Of a stretch of 64,000 bases of DNA, positions 53,950 to 62,819 are shown one piece after another. The DNA is from Pusillimonas sp. UBA3987 (GTDB taxonomy: Bacteria; Pseudomonadota; Gammaproteobacteria; Burkholderiales; Burkholderiaceae_B): contig DGCD01000009.1 of NCBI GenBank assembly GCA_002384935.1, positions 62,001-126,000 on the forward strand, written 5' to 3'. Below the pieces are notes generated by a model. That model saw only the letters and a list, made by a program, of their open reading frames with translations. It was not told the DNA's origin and ran no database searches. Position 1 is the stretch's first letter, and every line of letters begins with the position of its first letter. Position numbers and translations under genes: made by a program.

Positions 53950-53964
53950 TTTCACCTGGTGAAA
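53950..53964. promoter_or_regulatory. Perfect palindrome next to the IclR-type regulator start
   Basis: TTTCACC-T-GGTGAAA is a perfect 15-base palindrome ending five bases before the GTG start of the regulator. Its length suits an IclR-family dimer site, and at this spot binding would block the regulator's own expression. Confidence 0.6.
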
Positions 53965-53968
53965 TTTA

Positions 53969-54802
53969 GTGAAAGATTATCAAGTCAAGACGATCCGCGC
54001 CCTTGATCGCGGCCTGGAAGTACTGGAGTATCTGCACAAATCGCGCAACGCCAGCCTGCACGACTTATACTTGGCCACCGGTTTACCCAAAGCCACCCTG
54101 ACTCGGGTTATCGCAACACTGGAGCGTCGCGGACTGATTTGGCAAAGAGTGGCCGACGGCGCCTTCATGGCCAGCCACACGTACCAGCCCCGGCCGCCCC
54201 AAGTCAATGACGAAAACTATCTGGTTCAAGTGGCATCACCCACCCTGGTGCAACTGTGCCGCAAAGTCGACTGGCCATCCATTCTGGCTGTGCCGCGGCT
54301 GGATCATATGGCCGTGATTGAAACCAATAGCCCGCGCTCGTACTTCTCGCACATTCCATTGGGCCCAATCGGGTTTCGGGTGAATATGTTGCGCTCAGCC
54401 ACCGGACGCGCCTACCTGGCTTTCTGCAGTGAAACGGAAAGACAGTCGGTTTTGCAACGCTTGGCTGCCAGCAATGAGCCCGGCAACTATCTGGCGCGTC
54501 GTCCTGAGCAAATTAAACAATTGCTGGAAGAAACGCGCCAATTAGGCTACGGTTTGCGCACACCGGACTTCGGCGGCCATTACGACAAAACTCGCCGTGA
54601 ATTTGACGACGGACGAGACTCGGTTGCCGTGCCTATCTGGGCGGGCAAAGAGGTGGTGGCAATCGTAAACCTGACCTGGATTCACAAGATCGCAAGAAAA
54701 GAAGACATTATCAAAAAACTATTGCCCGAACTGCGGCAAGCCGCACAAACCATTTCCTGGAATTTAATGTCGCCGCTGCGTGAAAAGGCCTTAAATCCTT
54801 AA
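53969..54802 (+). CDS. IclR-family transcriptional regulator (MhpR-like)
   Basis: A 277-residue regulator starting with GTG. The winged helix-turn-helix covers about residues 6-70 (ALDRGLEVLEYL, then LPKATLTRVIATLERRGLI), followed by the IclR effector domain with the phrases RSATGRAYLAFCSETER and PIWAGKEVVAIVNLTWI. The closest type is the MhpR/PcaR-like group, which often activates catabolism of carboxylic acids. It is divergent from the biotin-carboxylase operon and is the obvious candidate to control it. The 3' end overlaps the convergent MDR gene by 12 bases. Confidence 0.88.
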   Translation: MKDYQVKTIRALDRGLEVLEYLHKSRNASLHDLYLATGLPKATLTRVIATLERRGLIWQRVADGAFMASHTYQPRPPQVNDENYLVQVASPTLVQLCRKVDWPSILAVPRLDHMAVIETNSPRSYFSHIPLGPIGFRVNMLRSATGRAYLAFCSETERQSVLQRLAASNEPGNYLARRPEQIKQLLEETRQLGYGLRTPDFGGHYDKTRREFDDGRDSVAVPIWAGKEVVAIVNLTWIHKIARKEDIIKKLLPELRQAAQTISWNLMSPLREKALNP

Positions 54803-55771
54803 CACGACTGTGCCGCGTTTGGACCCCGATTCCACGAACTCATGTGCAGCAGCGGTTTGACGCAAACGGAAGTTTTTTGCCACACGGTGTTGTAAACGCC
54901 CTTGCTCAAGCCACCCAGACAATTTTTCGATACAGACTGCGCGATCATCAGGCAGCAAGTCGTACACCAGGAAGCAGCGCAAATCGATTGAACGCCACAA
55001 CAGGGTTTTCAAATCAACAGGCAAAATACCCGTGGTGTTGGAGCCATAACAAATATACACACCGTGTGCTTTCAGCACATTTTCCGAAAGCAATGCGGCC
55101 GTTGAGGAAAAATCCATATCAATAATTGCATCGACACCCTCGCCCTGGGTTAACTCCAGCACCCGTGCCCCAACTGCCGTCTGCTTGTAATCGACAACCG
55201 AGAAAGCCCCCGCCTGCTCGGCATCTTCGCGGCGCGCACCTGAACCTGCCGTTCCAATAACACGGGCCCCTTCCAGTACCGCCATTTGCGTTACGTAATG
55301 CCCCACTGCGCTACCCGCCCCAGTAACCAGAATGGTTTTACCAGCAAGCGGGCCGGCCAGCCGAACTGACTGAACGGCAGTGAGTGCAGGAATACCAAGA
55401 CAGGCGCCCTGCTCGAAACTCATTGTGTCAGGCAGGGGAACAGCCTGTATCTCGGGCAAGACAACATACTCACACGCCGTACCCCAAGGCCGGCGCCACT
55501 GCGCATTCCACACCCATACACGCTGCCCGACACGATGCGAACCCACCCCAGGACCCACGTAGTCGATCATTCCGGCGCCATCACTGTGCGGCACAATCTG
55601 ATCGAAATCCAAGGGGCGGCGCAATCGAAACTTCACATCCGACGGGTTGATTCCCGAGGCATGCAACCTCACCCGTACTTCGCCGATCCCGGGCTCCGGA
55701 TCGGGCAGTTCACCATACTCAAGCACTTCACGCGCTGCGCCATTACGGCAATACCAGACTGCTTTCATCAC
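54791..55771 (-). CDS. MDR-family NADPH:quinone reductase-like oxidoreductase
   Basis: A 326-residue medium-chain dehydrogenase/reductase of the zeta-crystallin (quinone oxidoreductase) type, without the zinc ligands of alcohol dehydrogenases. The N-terminal GroES-like domain has HASGINPSDVKFR near 52-64, and the Rossmann domain has VTGAGSAVGHYVTQMA near 148-163 with the AxxGVG-like NADPH motif. It reduces quinones or alpha,beta-unsaturated carbonyls. It stands alone, convergent with the IclR gene and divergent from the thioesterase gene. Confidence 0.88.
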   Translation of the reverse strand: MMKAVWYCRNGAAREVLEYGELPDPEPGIGEVRVRLHASGINPSDVKFRLRRPLDFDQIVPHSDGAGMIDYVGPGVGSHRVGQRVWVWNAQWRRPWGTACEYVVLPEIQAVPLPDTMSFEQGACLGIPALTAVQSVRLAGPLAGKTILVTGAGSAVGHYVTQMAVLEGARVIGTAGSGARREDAEQAGAFSVVDYKQTAVGARVLELTQGEGVDAIIDMDFSSTAALLSENVLKAHGVYICYGSNTTGILPVDLKTLLWRSIDLRCFLVYDLLPDDRAVCIEKLSGWLEQGRLQHRVAKNFRLRQTAAAHEFVESGSKRGTVVLRI

Positions 55772-55896
55772 TGTACATTCCTAAACAAGCCTCTTTGAAA
55801 ATTACACGCTTTATCAGCACCCATCAACCTGACTTCGCCAATTTCGCTAGAATCGGATTCTGTTTCAACATTCGACGCAACGATTGGAAATAAGCA

Positions 55897-56349
55897 ATGA
55901 CAATGACTCACGAACTGGGCCTGCACCTGACCGGCATGGAACAATTGCAGATTATGCTGGATCAGGACTTACGCTGCCCGATCGCACAAACGCTGGATAT
56001 TAAAATGGTTGAAGCCGAAGATGGCCGTGTTGTGTTCCAGGCCACACCCGACAGACACCTGTACAACCCAAACTATTTTGTACATGGCGGTTTTTCGGCA
56101 ACCATGATGGATTTTGCCTGCGGTTATGCATCAATGAGCAAGATTCCACCAGGAAAAAGCCTTTCCACGATCGACTTAAAGGTTTCATACCACCGACCGA
56201 TCAACAAAGAGACAGGCCTGTTGAGCGCTGAAGGGATCGTCACCAGCAGTGGCAAACGCGTCATTTTTTCAGAAGCCAGACTCACTGACCAGGATGGCAG
56301 GCTTTATGTGTCCGCGACATCAAGTGTTCTTGTGTTCAGTCTTGAGTAG
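55897..56349 (+). CDS. PaaI-type hotdog thioesterase
   Basis: A 150-residue single hotdog-fold thioesterase that hydrolyses acyl- or aryl-CoA esters. The active-site segment is NYFVHGGFSATMMDFACGYA, with His63-Gly64-Gly65 and Asp72 in the usual spacing. Later strands include LSTIDLKVSYHRPI. Housekeeping members relieve CoA trapping during aromatic-acid breakdown. A GGA-containing site precedes the ATG, and a second in-frame ATG lies two codons on. It is monocistronic. Confidence 0.88.
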   Translation: MTMTHELGLHLTGMEQLQIMLDQDLRCPIAQTLDIKMVEAEDGRVVFQATPDRHLYNPNYFVHGGFSATMMDFACGYASMSKIPPGKSLSTIDLKVSYHRPINKETGLLSAEGIVTSSGKRVIFSEARLTDQDGRLYVSATSSVLVFSLE

Positions 56350-56357
56350 GACACCAG

Positions 56358-56375
56358 GCCCGCCGGCAAGCGGGC
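56358..56375. terminator. Hairpin between the thioesterase and MFS genes
   Basis: GCCCGC (56358-56363) pairs with GCGGGC (56370-56375) across a 6-base loop, between the two convergent stop codons. No T-run follows on either strand, so intrinsic termination would be weak. Confidence 0.3.
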
Positions 56376-56381
56376 GATGAA

Positions 56382-57578
56382 TCACGACGCAACGTCCTGG
56401 CGGGCCCGGCGCAAATACAGGATCAACAGTGCCACGCCGACAATCACGGCCGGAACGAGCGACCCAATATTCAACCACCACCATCCTTGCGTCGTAACCA
56501 GCGCGCCGGAACTGAACGACGATAAAGCCATCACAAAAAACACCACAAAATTGATAGCGCCCTGAGCCTTATCACGTTCTTGCGGTGTGTGCGCCTGGGT
56601 AGCCAGGTTGGTCGAGCCTGTAAACAGGAAGTTCCAGCCAACCCCAAGCAAAAACAGCGACACCAGATAATGCTCGTATGTGTTGCCCGACAGGGCAATG
56701 ACAATGCAAGCAATGTTCAGCACCAGGCCTGCCAGCATAATCTGCAATGTGCCATAACGCTTGATTAACGAGCCGGTGATAAACCCGGGGGCAAACATCC
56801 CGATCACATGCCATTGCAATACCGTTGCTGTATCGGAAAACGGAAAACCGTCTACCTCCATTGCCAGCGGCGTGGCAGCCATCAGCAAATTCATAATGCC
56901 GTACCCAATGCCGGCACCCAACGCCGCCACAATAAATACCGGTTGACGCGCAATCTCTTTTAAATCCCGACCACTCGACTCAGGTGCCTGGGTTCTTGCA
57001 TCATCAGGAAACCGAATGAAATTCATCAATACTATGCCCAAAACGGCCAGCACCGCCAACGCCAGATACGCCCCCATAAAGGGGTAAGCTGCAACATCTT
57101 TGGTATGCCGGGCCAGGGCGGGCCCGACAACGGCGCCAATGAGCCCCCCCGCCAAGACCCAGGAAATGGCTTTTTCGCGCAAGCTGACATCAACCACCTC
57201 GGTGGCCGCAAACCGATATAGCTGTCCGTTGGCACTGTAATAACCGGCAATCACGGTTGCCGATACCAACAACCAGAAACTTTCAATCCAGACCGCAAAA
57301 GCACATAGCAATGACGACAGCACGGCAACAACCAGGCCCAGTTGAAAGGACTTCTTGCGACCGTGATGACTTTGGGTTTTTGCCACCAATGCCGTCGACA
57401 AAGCCCCGCCAATGACATAGCCCATGATGGGCAACGTAGCCATCCAGGGTACCGCGGCCAGATTCATGCCCACCAGGCCGTTAATACCGATAAAAGTCAC
57501 ATTATTCGTAAAAAACAAGCCCTGGCAAATAATCAACAGCACTAAATTGGAGTTAAAAAGTCGGGGTTTTGCGGACAT
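56382..57578 (-). CDS. MFS transporter (12-helix, YbfB/UMF-like group)
   Basis: A 398-residue major facilitator with 12 hydrophobic segments. The loop 2-3 motif is weak (AKTQSHHGRKKSF near 66-78). Helix 4-5 residues SANGQLYRFAATEVV suggest the group of predicted exporters related to YnfM/YfkF. No catabolic gene shares its transcript. The substrate is unknown. The gene is divergent from the DUF533 gene. Confidence 0.82.
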   Translation of the reverse strand: MSAKPRLFNSNLVLLIICQGLFFTNNVTFIGINGLVGMNLAAVPWMATLPIMGYVIGGALSTALVAKTQSHHGRKKSFQLGLVVAVLSSLLCAFAVWIESFWLLVSATVIAGYYSANGQLYRFAATEVVDVSLREKAISWVLAGGLIGAVVGPALARHTKDVAAYPFMGAYLALAVLAVLGIVLMNFIRFPDDARTQAPESSGRDLKEIARQPVFIVAALGAGIGYGIMNLLMAATPLAMEVDGFPFSDTATVLQWHVIGMFAPGFITGSLIKRYGTLQIMLAGLVLNIACIVIALSGNTYEHYLVSLFLLGVGWNFLFTGSTNLATQAHTPQERDKAQGAINFVVFFVMALSSFSSGALVTTQGWWWLNIGSLVPAVIVGVALLILYLRRARQDVAS

Positions 57579-57725
57579 GAACAGCCTCCAGCATGATCTG
57601 TGGGCCGATCATACACCTGATCACCTTTCCAGTAGCTGAACCTGCATAGTCACCAGCCTGAAAAAGACGAATCAGCCCTGCTATGATTCATCCATGTTGT
57701 TTCACTACGTGGCGGAAATTACCCA

Positions 57726-58436
57726 ATGTCGATACAAAACCTACTCCAGCAAATGCTTTCCTCAGGACAACAAGCCGGACAATCCGCGGGTAGTCAGCTC
57801 AATGACCTTGGCCGTAAAACCGGCCTGGGTGGATTTGGCGGTGGTGCTTTAACCGGCGGTGCGCTGGGGCTTTTATTAGGCAACAAGAAATTCAGGAAAA
57901 TGGGGGGCAAAGTAGCCACCTATGGCGCTGCGGCAGCGTTGGGCGCTGTTGCCCTCAAGGCCTATACAGACTGGCAGAAGCAGCGTTCCACCAATAACAC
58001 GCCGGCAGCGCCTCAGCCCGCGCAAATACCCAACGCGCAGGCCGCGCAGCCTTCACCCAGCGCGCTGGGCTGGTCGGAAAATGAAGCGGAAACGCACAGC
58101 CGTGCGGTATTGGCGGCCATGATCGGCGCCGCCAAGGCCGATGGACATATCGGAGACTCGGAGCGCACCCTGCTGGAAGCCGAGGTCGCCCGGCTGGGTA
58201 ATCCCCAGGACCAGGCCTGGTTTCATGCAGAACTGCAAAAACCGGCCGATCCCGCCGTCATTGCACGGCAAGCGGCGACACCGGAAATGGCGGCTGAAAT
58301 GTACCTGGCCAGCCTGCTCGTCATTGACGAGCAAAGCTTCATGGAACGGGCCTACCTGGAAGAGTTGGCCAGGCAATTGCAGTTGGAGCCGAGCCTGAAA
58401 ATCAATCTGGAAAGCCAGATTAAAAACCTGGCCTGA
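57726..58436 (+). CDS. DUF533 / TerB-like inner-membrane-associated protein (YebE family)
   Basis: A 236-residue protein. The N-terminal 75 residues are rich in Gly and Ala (GLGGFGGGALTGGALGLLLG), with one short hydrophobic stretch. A Pro/Gln-rich linker and a helical TerB-like domain (about 110-236: AVLAAMIGAAKADGHIGDSERTLLEAEV) follow. E. coli YebE responds to envelope stress, but its role is unknown. TerB-like domains carry acidic residues that can bind metal (ADGHIGDSE). Confidence 0.85.
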   Translation: MSIQNLLQQMLSSGQQAGQSAGSQLNDLGRKTGLGGFGGGALTGGALGLLLGNKKFRKMGGKVATYGAAAALGAVALKAYTDWQKQRSTNNTPAAPQPAQIPNAQAAQPSPSALGWSENEAETHSRAVLAAMIGAAKADGHIGDSERTLLEAEVARLGNPQDQAWFHAELQKPADPAVIARQAATPEMAAEMYLASLLVIDEQSFMERAYLEELARQLQLEPSLKINLESQIKNLA

Positions 58437-58462
58437 ACCGGCGGCCCGCTTAAAGCCAAAAA

Positions 58463-59539
58463 TTAGAAGTCGTAACGGAACCCAACAAGAAAAGCACGGC
58501 CGCCCTGACTGGCTGACATCAGGTCGGCCAGCCCGCCCCGTTTCTCCACGATAGAAGCCGTGGAACCCTCACGGTAAAACTCGGTAAAGAGTTTCAGGCT
58601 TTTGTTGTACTGGTAATCAACACCCAGGTGCACGATATTGCCGCCATAGTTTTGTACTCTGGCAAACATGGCCTTGAATGTGTATGGACCAGTGCTGTAA
58701 CTTCCGAACACATTGAATGCCTCATTGCCATCGCGGGAAAAAGCGCCGGGCGTGTGGTTGTTGGTGTCGAACACTTCGTACTTGGCCGCGAAATACCAGG
58801 GGCCGGCCTGATGGCTGGCCGAAACACCATACACGCGATCTCTACCCAGGCCCGTATCGCCGCGATCGTCCATACCCACCGCCAAACGCGTATCGCCCAG
58901 GGCGTAGGTCAGCGCCGCCTGGATCCGCCGGTCGTCTATCCGCGACGTTGAACGCCGATTGCCCGCAGCCGAAGTGTAGCTGCCTGATAATGTGAATCCA
59001 TGAACCGAGGGGCTGTAATACGAAATCGTGTCGGCGATCCGAAAAGCCGTATACGTTGCGAAACCACTGTAATAACTGCTGAACTGATCGACCGGTGCAG
59101 CGACTGCATTGTAATAAGGCATCCACTGCTGGCCACCGATTAAAGTACCTGCATTCGTGCGCACGCCCACCTGTGCGATACGTATGCGCTGCCGATGATC
59201 ACGCCCCGCTCCACCCTGGTCATAAGGATCGCTGACACGAAAGTTGGCCGTATCGAACGGCAGCTCAAGCTGCCCGAATACGGCAATATCGTCGGTGAAA
59301 CGATATTCTGCTTTCACTCCAACACGCGTATAAGCATCGCGCAAGCCCACATAAGCCCCCCACGGATCGCTATTGCCCGGATGCACGGACTCGAGCTGCA
59401 TACGCAATGAGCCGTAGAGTTCGACGGAATGTTTTGCCCCTTCCGTCAGCACAACAGCCGAAACAGACGGGGCAAACAAGAGCCCCGCACCGACCGAAAA
59501 CATCCATTTCACGGCTTTCATTTTTTTGGTTTTATTCAT
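58463..59539 (-). CDS. Trimeric outer-membrane porin (Burkholderiales type)
   Basis: A 358-residue general porin of the OmpC/Porin_4 family. A signal peptide ends near SVSA (residues 25-28). The body alternates polar and hydrophobic residues for about 16 strands, with VELYGSLRMQLESV at the start and VGFRYDF with C-terminal Phe at the end. It is 30 bases downstream of the BCCT carrier gene on the same strand, so outer- and inner-membrane entry of one solute may be co-expressed. Specificity cannot be judged. Confidence 0.92.
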   Translation of the reverse strand: MNKTKKMKAVKWMFSVGAGLLFAPSVSAVVLTEGAKHSVELYGSLRMQLESVHPGNSDPWGAYVGLRDAYTRVGVKAEYRFTDDIAVFGQLELPFDTANFRVSDPYDQGGAGRDHRQRIRIAQVGVRTNAGTLIGGQQWMPYYNAVAAPVDQFSSYYSGFATYTAFRIADTISYYSPSVHGFTLSGSYTSAAGNRRSTSRIDDRRIQAALTYALGDTRLAVGMDDRGDTGLGRDRVYGVSASHQAGPWYFAAKYEVFDTNNHTPGAFSRDGNEAFNVFGSYSTGPYTFKAMFARVQNYGGNIVHLGVDYQYNKSLKLFTEFYREGSTASIVEKRGGLADLMSASQGGRAFLVGFRYDF

Positions 59540-59569
59540 AGTCGTTTCTTGATGATTTGTTCACAGGTC

Positions 59570-61123
59570 TTACGAGGATGGCGGCTCGGAAGCATGCTGT
59601 GCGTCTTCGCGATCGGCCCAATAACGCAACCTGCGACGCAGTTCACGCTCACGCCGGCGCTCTTCGCGATAATCCTGTTTCACTGCCCGCCATAACGCCA
59701 CGACCATCAGCACAATGACCAATGTAAACGGCAGCGCAAACACAATTGTGGCAGTCTGCACCGCCTGAATGCCGCCGGCCAGCAACAAACTGATGGCGAT
59801 ACCCGCCACCAATACGCCCCAGATAATCTTCACGCGGGCATGCGGATTCGGCTCACCCCCGGTACTCATCATGCCCAGAACAAGCGTCGCGGAATCGCCG
59901 GAAGTGACGAAAAACACCAATACCAGCACGGTCGCAACCGCAGACATCAAGGTGCCCAGCGGCATGGCATCGAACATCACAAACAACGCAGTTGAAACGT
60001 CGGCTTTTACGGCTTCCGCCAACGGCACGGCATCCCATATCTGCATGTGCAGCGCTGTGCCGCCAAACACGGAAAACCACAGGAAACCTGCGAAAGTGGG
60101 CGCCAGAACGGTACCCAGGACAAACTCGCGAATCGTCCGGCCCCGGGAAACACGCGCAATAAACAGACCGACAAAAGGAGACCACGCGATCCACCAGGCC
60201 CAGTAGAAAATGGTCCAGCTACCGATCCAGCTGTCGTCCATAAACGGGGTCGTGCGCAGACTCATGCGCACAAACTCGCTGGCATAGCTGCCCAGGGTGG
60301 TCGTGAATGTATCGATCACTGATACGGTAGGACCAATAAGAAAAACCGTGACCATTAATACAAAAGCCAAAATCAGATTGATATTGGACAGCCATTTAAT
60401 GCCACGGGTAACCCCTGTTACCGCCGAGGTCAAAAACAGAATGGTCGTAATGACAATAATTAAAACCTGCGCCGTCGTACTAATGGGTACACCCAGCACG
60501 TAATGCAAACCGCTGTTGATTTGCAGTGCCCCGATACCCAGCGACGCCGCCACCCCGAAAGCCGTTGCAATAATGGCCAGTACATTGACCGCCAAGCCCA
60601 GATGCGGAGCCCAGCGCCAGGGTAAAGAACTGGTGGCCACACTAACCAGCGCCGGCTTGTCTCTACGGAAACAGAAAAAGGCAATGGCGAGTGCCACCAC
60701 ACTGTATACAGCCCAGGGATGCAACCCCCAATGGAAAAAGCTGTATCGCATGGCGGCCGATGCGGCGCCAGGCGTTTCAGCGATAAATCCCGGTGGCGGC
60801 GAGCCGAAATGAGAAATGGGTTCCGCCACGCCCCAAAACACCAAACCGATCCCCATGCCTGCAGCAAACAACATGGCAAACCAGCTATGAAGCGAAAACT
60901 CCGGCTCTTCGTCCTCGGCTCCCAATTTCAAATCGCCATAACGGCTGAATGCCAGGAGACCGGCGACAACGACCAACCCCAAAACAATCCATAAATAGAG
61001 CCAGCCAAACGTAACCGTTATAAAACCAAGAAGCTCGTCAAAAATCCCTCCCAGGGACTCCGGCGCAATAATCCCCCAGATCACGACCAGCAATATGACG
61101 CCGGCGGAAATAATAAGCTGCAT
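59570..61123 (-). CDS. BCCT-family betaine/carnitine/choline-type transporter
   Basis: A 517-residue symporter or exchanger with 12 helices for quaternary ammonium compounds. I chose the ATG at 61123 because AAAGGAG lies seven bases upstream; frames from 61153 or 61186 lack such a site and add a non-family extension. Landmarks are GMGIGLVFWGVAEPISHF near 90-107, in the Gly-rich ion-site helix, and the Trp-rich WAWWIAWSPFVGLFIARISRG-like segment near 300-320. The short C-terminal tail is charged and may sense osmolality. Candidate solutes are glycine betaine, choline, carnitine or DMSP. Confidence 0.93.
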   Translation of the reverse strand: MQLIISAGVILLVVIWGIIAPESLGGIFDELLGFITVTFGWLYLWIVLGLVVVAGLLAFSRYGDLKLGAEDEEPEFSLHSWFAMLFAAGMGIGLVFWGVAEPISHFGSPPPGFIAETPGAASAAMRYSFFHWGLHPWAVYSVVALAIAFFCFRRDKPALVSVATSSLPWRWAPHLGLAVNVLAIIATAFGVAASLGIGALQINSGLHYVLGVPISTTAQVLIIVITTILFLTSAVTGVTRGIKWLSNINLILAFVLMVTVFLIGPTVSVIDTFTTTLGSYASEFVRMSLRTTPFMDDSWIGSWTIFYWAWWIAWSPFVGLFIARVSRGRTIREFVLGTVLAPTFAGFLWFSVFGGTALHMQIWDAVPLAEAVKADVSTALFVMFDAMPLGTLMSAVATVLVLVFFVTSGDSATLVLGMMSTGGEPNPHARVKIIWGVLVAGIAISLLLAGGIQAVQTATIVFALPFTLVIVLMVVALWRAVKQDYREERRRERELRRRLRYWADREDAQHASEPPSS

Positions 61124-61200
61124 GCGGGTTCTCCTTTTATTATGAACCGACATTGTAAACACGCCTGACGATGATTGACGAATCATTACGGATTAATTAA

Positions 61201-61219
61201 AATAAGAATAGTTCTCAGT
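61201..61219 (+). promoter_or_regulatory. Putative Fur box upstream of the PepSY gene
   Basis: The 19-base sequence AATAAGAATAGTTCTCAGT matches the classical Fur palindrome AATGAGAATAATTCTCATT at 16 of 19 positions, by hand alignment. It lies in the AT-rich gap 104 bases before the ATG of the PepSY gene. A second, weaker match (GTTGAGAATATATAACT) starts near 61244. Confidence 0.5.
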
Positions 61220-61322
61220 TGCATTAATAAAATAATTTATAGCGTTGAGAATATATAACTAACCGCAAATTGGCAGACTCGCCAGTAAAAACTCACCCAT
61301 CTTCTTCCAACATAGGTTTTCC

Positions 61323-62495
61323 ATGACAACTGCCGCCTCGCTTAAAACCTGGTACTGGTTGCATAAGTGGTCCAGCCTGGTCTGTACCGTTTTTCTACTG
61401 CTTATCTGCCTGACCGGTTTACCGCTGATACTTCATGAGGAAATCGAGCACGCATTCGAAGACGGCAAACCCCATGTCGTGGTCCCCGAAGGTACGCCGC
61501 GCGCCAGCATAGACACCATTCACGCCAATGCCAGGGCGCTCTACCCTGGCCAAGCGCTGCAATACACCTATATTGATGATCACGAACCTGTTGTCTGGGT
61601 CGGCATGGCCGACCCGACAACCGCCGCCGATGCAAAAAGCCATCATTACATGCGGTTCGACGCCCATACCGCAGAACTGCTCTACGATGGGCCCAGCGTT
61701 TTTGAAGAGCAATTCACATTCATGGGCATCATGTACGCCCTACACGTTGACTTGTTCGCAGGACTGCCGGGACAGCTTTTCCTGGGTTTCATGGGGCTGC
61801 TCTTCGTACTTGCCACTGTGTCTGGCGTGGTGCTGTATGGCCGGTTCATGAAGAAACTCGAATTCGGCACCGTTCGCGCCGATCGCTCGCGTCGTCTTAA
61901 ATGGCTCGACCTTCACAACCTGCTGGGTATTGTGACCGTTGTCTGGGTTACCGTCGTCGGGGTTACCGGCGTCATTAATGAATTGGCTACGCCCATGTTC
62001 AGCTACTGGCAATCGACTGAAGTTGCGTCTTTAATTGCGCCCTACCAGAATGAAAGTCCGCCCTCGGAATACGTATCTGCCGATGCCGCCATGGCCGCCG
62101 CCACCCGGGCATTACCCGACAGCATCGCAACCAGCTTCAGCCATCCGGGTAACATGTTCGCCACCCCCCATCACTACGTTTTCTGGATGCAGGGCTCAAC
62201 ACCGCTGACATCCCATCTGTTCACACCGGTTCTGATTGATGCCACGACTGCCGAGGTCACAGCCGTCGCCGAGCCTCCCTGGTACCTGGTTATGCTGGAA
62301 CTTTCCCGCCCCTTGCATTTCGGCGACTACGGCGGATTGCCACTTAAAATCATCTGGACATTGCTCGACCTGATGACCATCGTGGTGTTGGCCAGCGGCT
62401 TGTACCTGTGGATTGCAAGGCGAAAAACCAATGACGCCCGTATCCGACAAATTGCCGACACACTGACGCCGGCCTATTCCGCAACGAGGTCATGA
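61323..62495 (+). CDS. PepSY-associated transmembrane protein (PiuB-like)
   Basis: A 390-residue inner-membrane protein with four main helices (about 12-35, 145-168, 195-218 and 345-370) and two large periplasmic PepSY regions. The first helix region KTWYWLHKWSSLVCTVFLLL and the motif WLDLHNLLGIVTVVWVTVVG are characteristic, with His residues that could bind haem. Relatives are iron-regulated and help use ferric siderophores, perhaps as periplasmic reductases. A putative Fur box upstream agrees. It overlaps the following small gene by four bases. Confidence 0.88.
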   Translation: MTTAASLKTWYWLHKWSSLVCTVFLLLICLTGLPLILHEEIEHAFEDGKPHVVVPEGTPRASIDTIHANARALYPGQALQYTYIDDHEPVVWVGMADPTTAADAKSHHYMRFDAHTAELLYDGPSVFEEQFTFMGIMYALHVDLFAGLPGQLFLGFMGLLFVLATVSGVVLYGRFMKKLEFGTVRADRSRRLKWLDLHNLLGIVTVVWVTVVGVTGVINELATPMFSYWQSTEVASLIAPYQNESPPSEYVSADAAMAAATRALPDSIATSFSHPGNMFATPHHYVFWMQGSTPLTSHLFTPVLIDATTAEVTAVAEPPWYLVMLELSRPLHFGDYGGLPLKIIWTLLDLMTIVVLASGLYLWIARRKTNDARIRQIADTLTPAYSATRS

Positions 62496-62725
62496 TGTCA
62501 TCCCTGCCCCATTCCAACACACATTCGCGTCGTCATATCCCTGTCTGGCGCACCCCGATCCTGTTGGGCTGCCTAACCTGTTTTGGTCTGCTTTGCGCAT
62601 TGTTGGGAAGCGGCATCTGGAATGTATTGAGCTGGATTGCCATGGCAATACCATTGCTGGTTGGTGCCGGTTTTTGGGTTTTCCCCAGGAACAAAACGCG
62701 CGCTCCCCAGCATCACCGCGAATAA
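62492..62725 (+). CDS. Small two-helix membrane protein, function unknown
   Basis: A 77-residue protein I do not recognise. A basic, His-rich N-terminus of about 20 residues precedes two hydrophobic helices (about 22-42 and 45-65), and the tail is basic (PRNKTRAPQHHRE). It starts within the stop of the PepSY gene (ATGA), so it is co-translated with it and probably acts alongside it. A strong hairpin 18 bases downstream ends the unit. Confidence 0.7.
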   Translation: MMSSLPHSNTHSRRHIPVWRTPILLGCLTCFGLLCALLGSGIWNVLSWIAMAIPLLVGAGFWVFPRNKTRAPQHHRE

Positions 62726-62742
62726 CACCGCATCCGGGCCTG

Positions 62743-62770
62743 AACAGCGCCGCCTTATGCGGCGCTGTTT
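62743..62770 (+). terminator. Terminator-like hairpin after the PepSY unit
   Basis: A perfect 11-base stem, AACAGCGCCGC (62743-62753) with GCGGCGCTGTT (62759-62769), and a 5-base loop. Only three T follow, so termination may be partial, but it separates the PepSY unit from the dipeptidase gene. Confidence 0.6.
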
Positions 62771-62819
62771 CATAACGGCCTGTTGTTTCTCCAAAAAACT
62801 CGGTTTACAGTGGATGCCG

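Noticed and set aside
62637..62819. N-terminal extension of the VanX-type dipeptidase
   Set aside because: It would overlap the upstream small gene and run through its terminator, and it would bury the signal peptide deep inside the protein.
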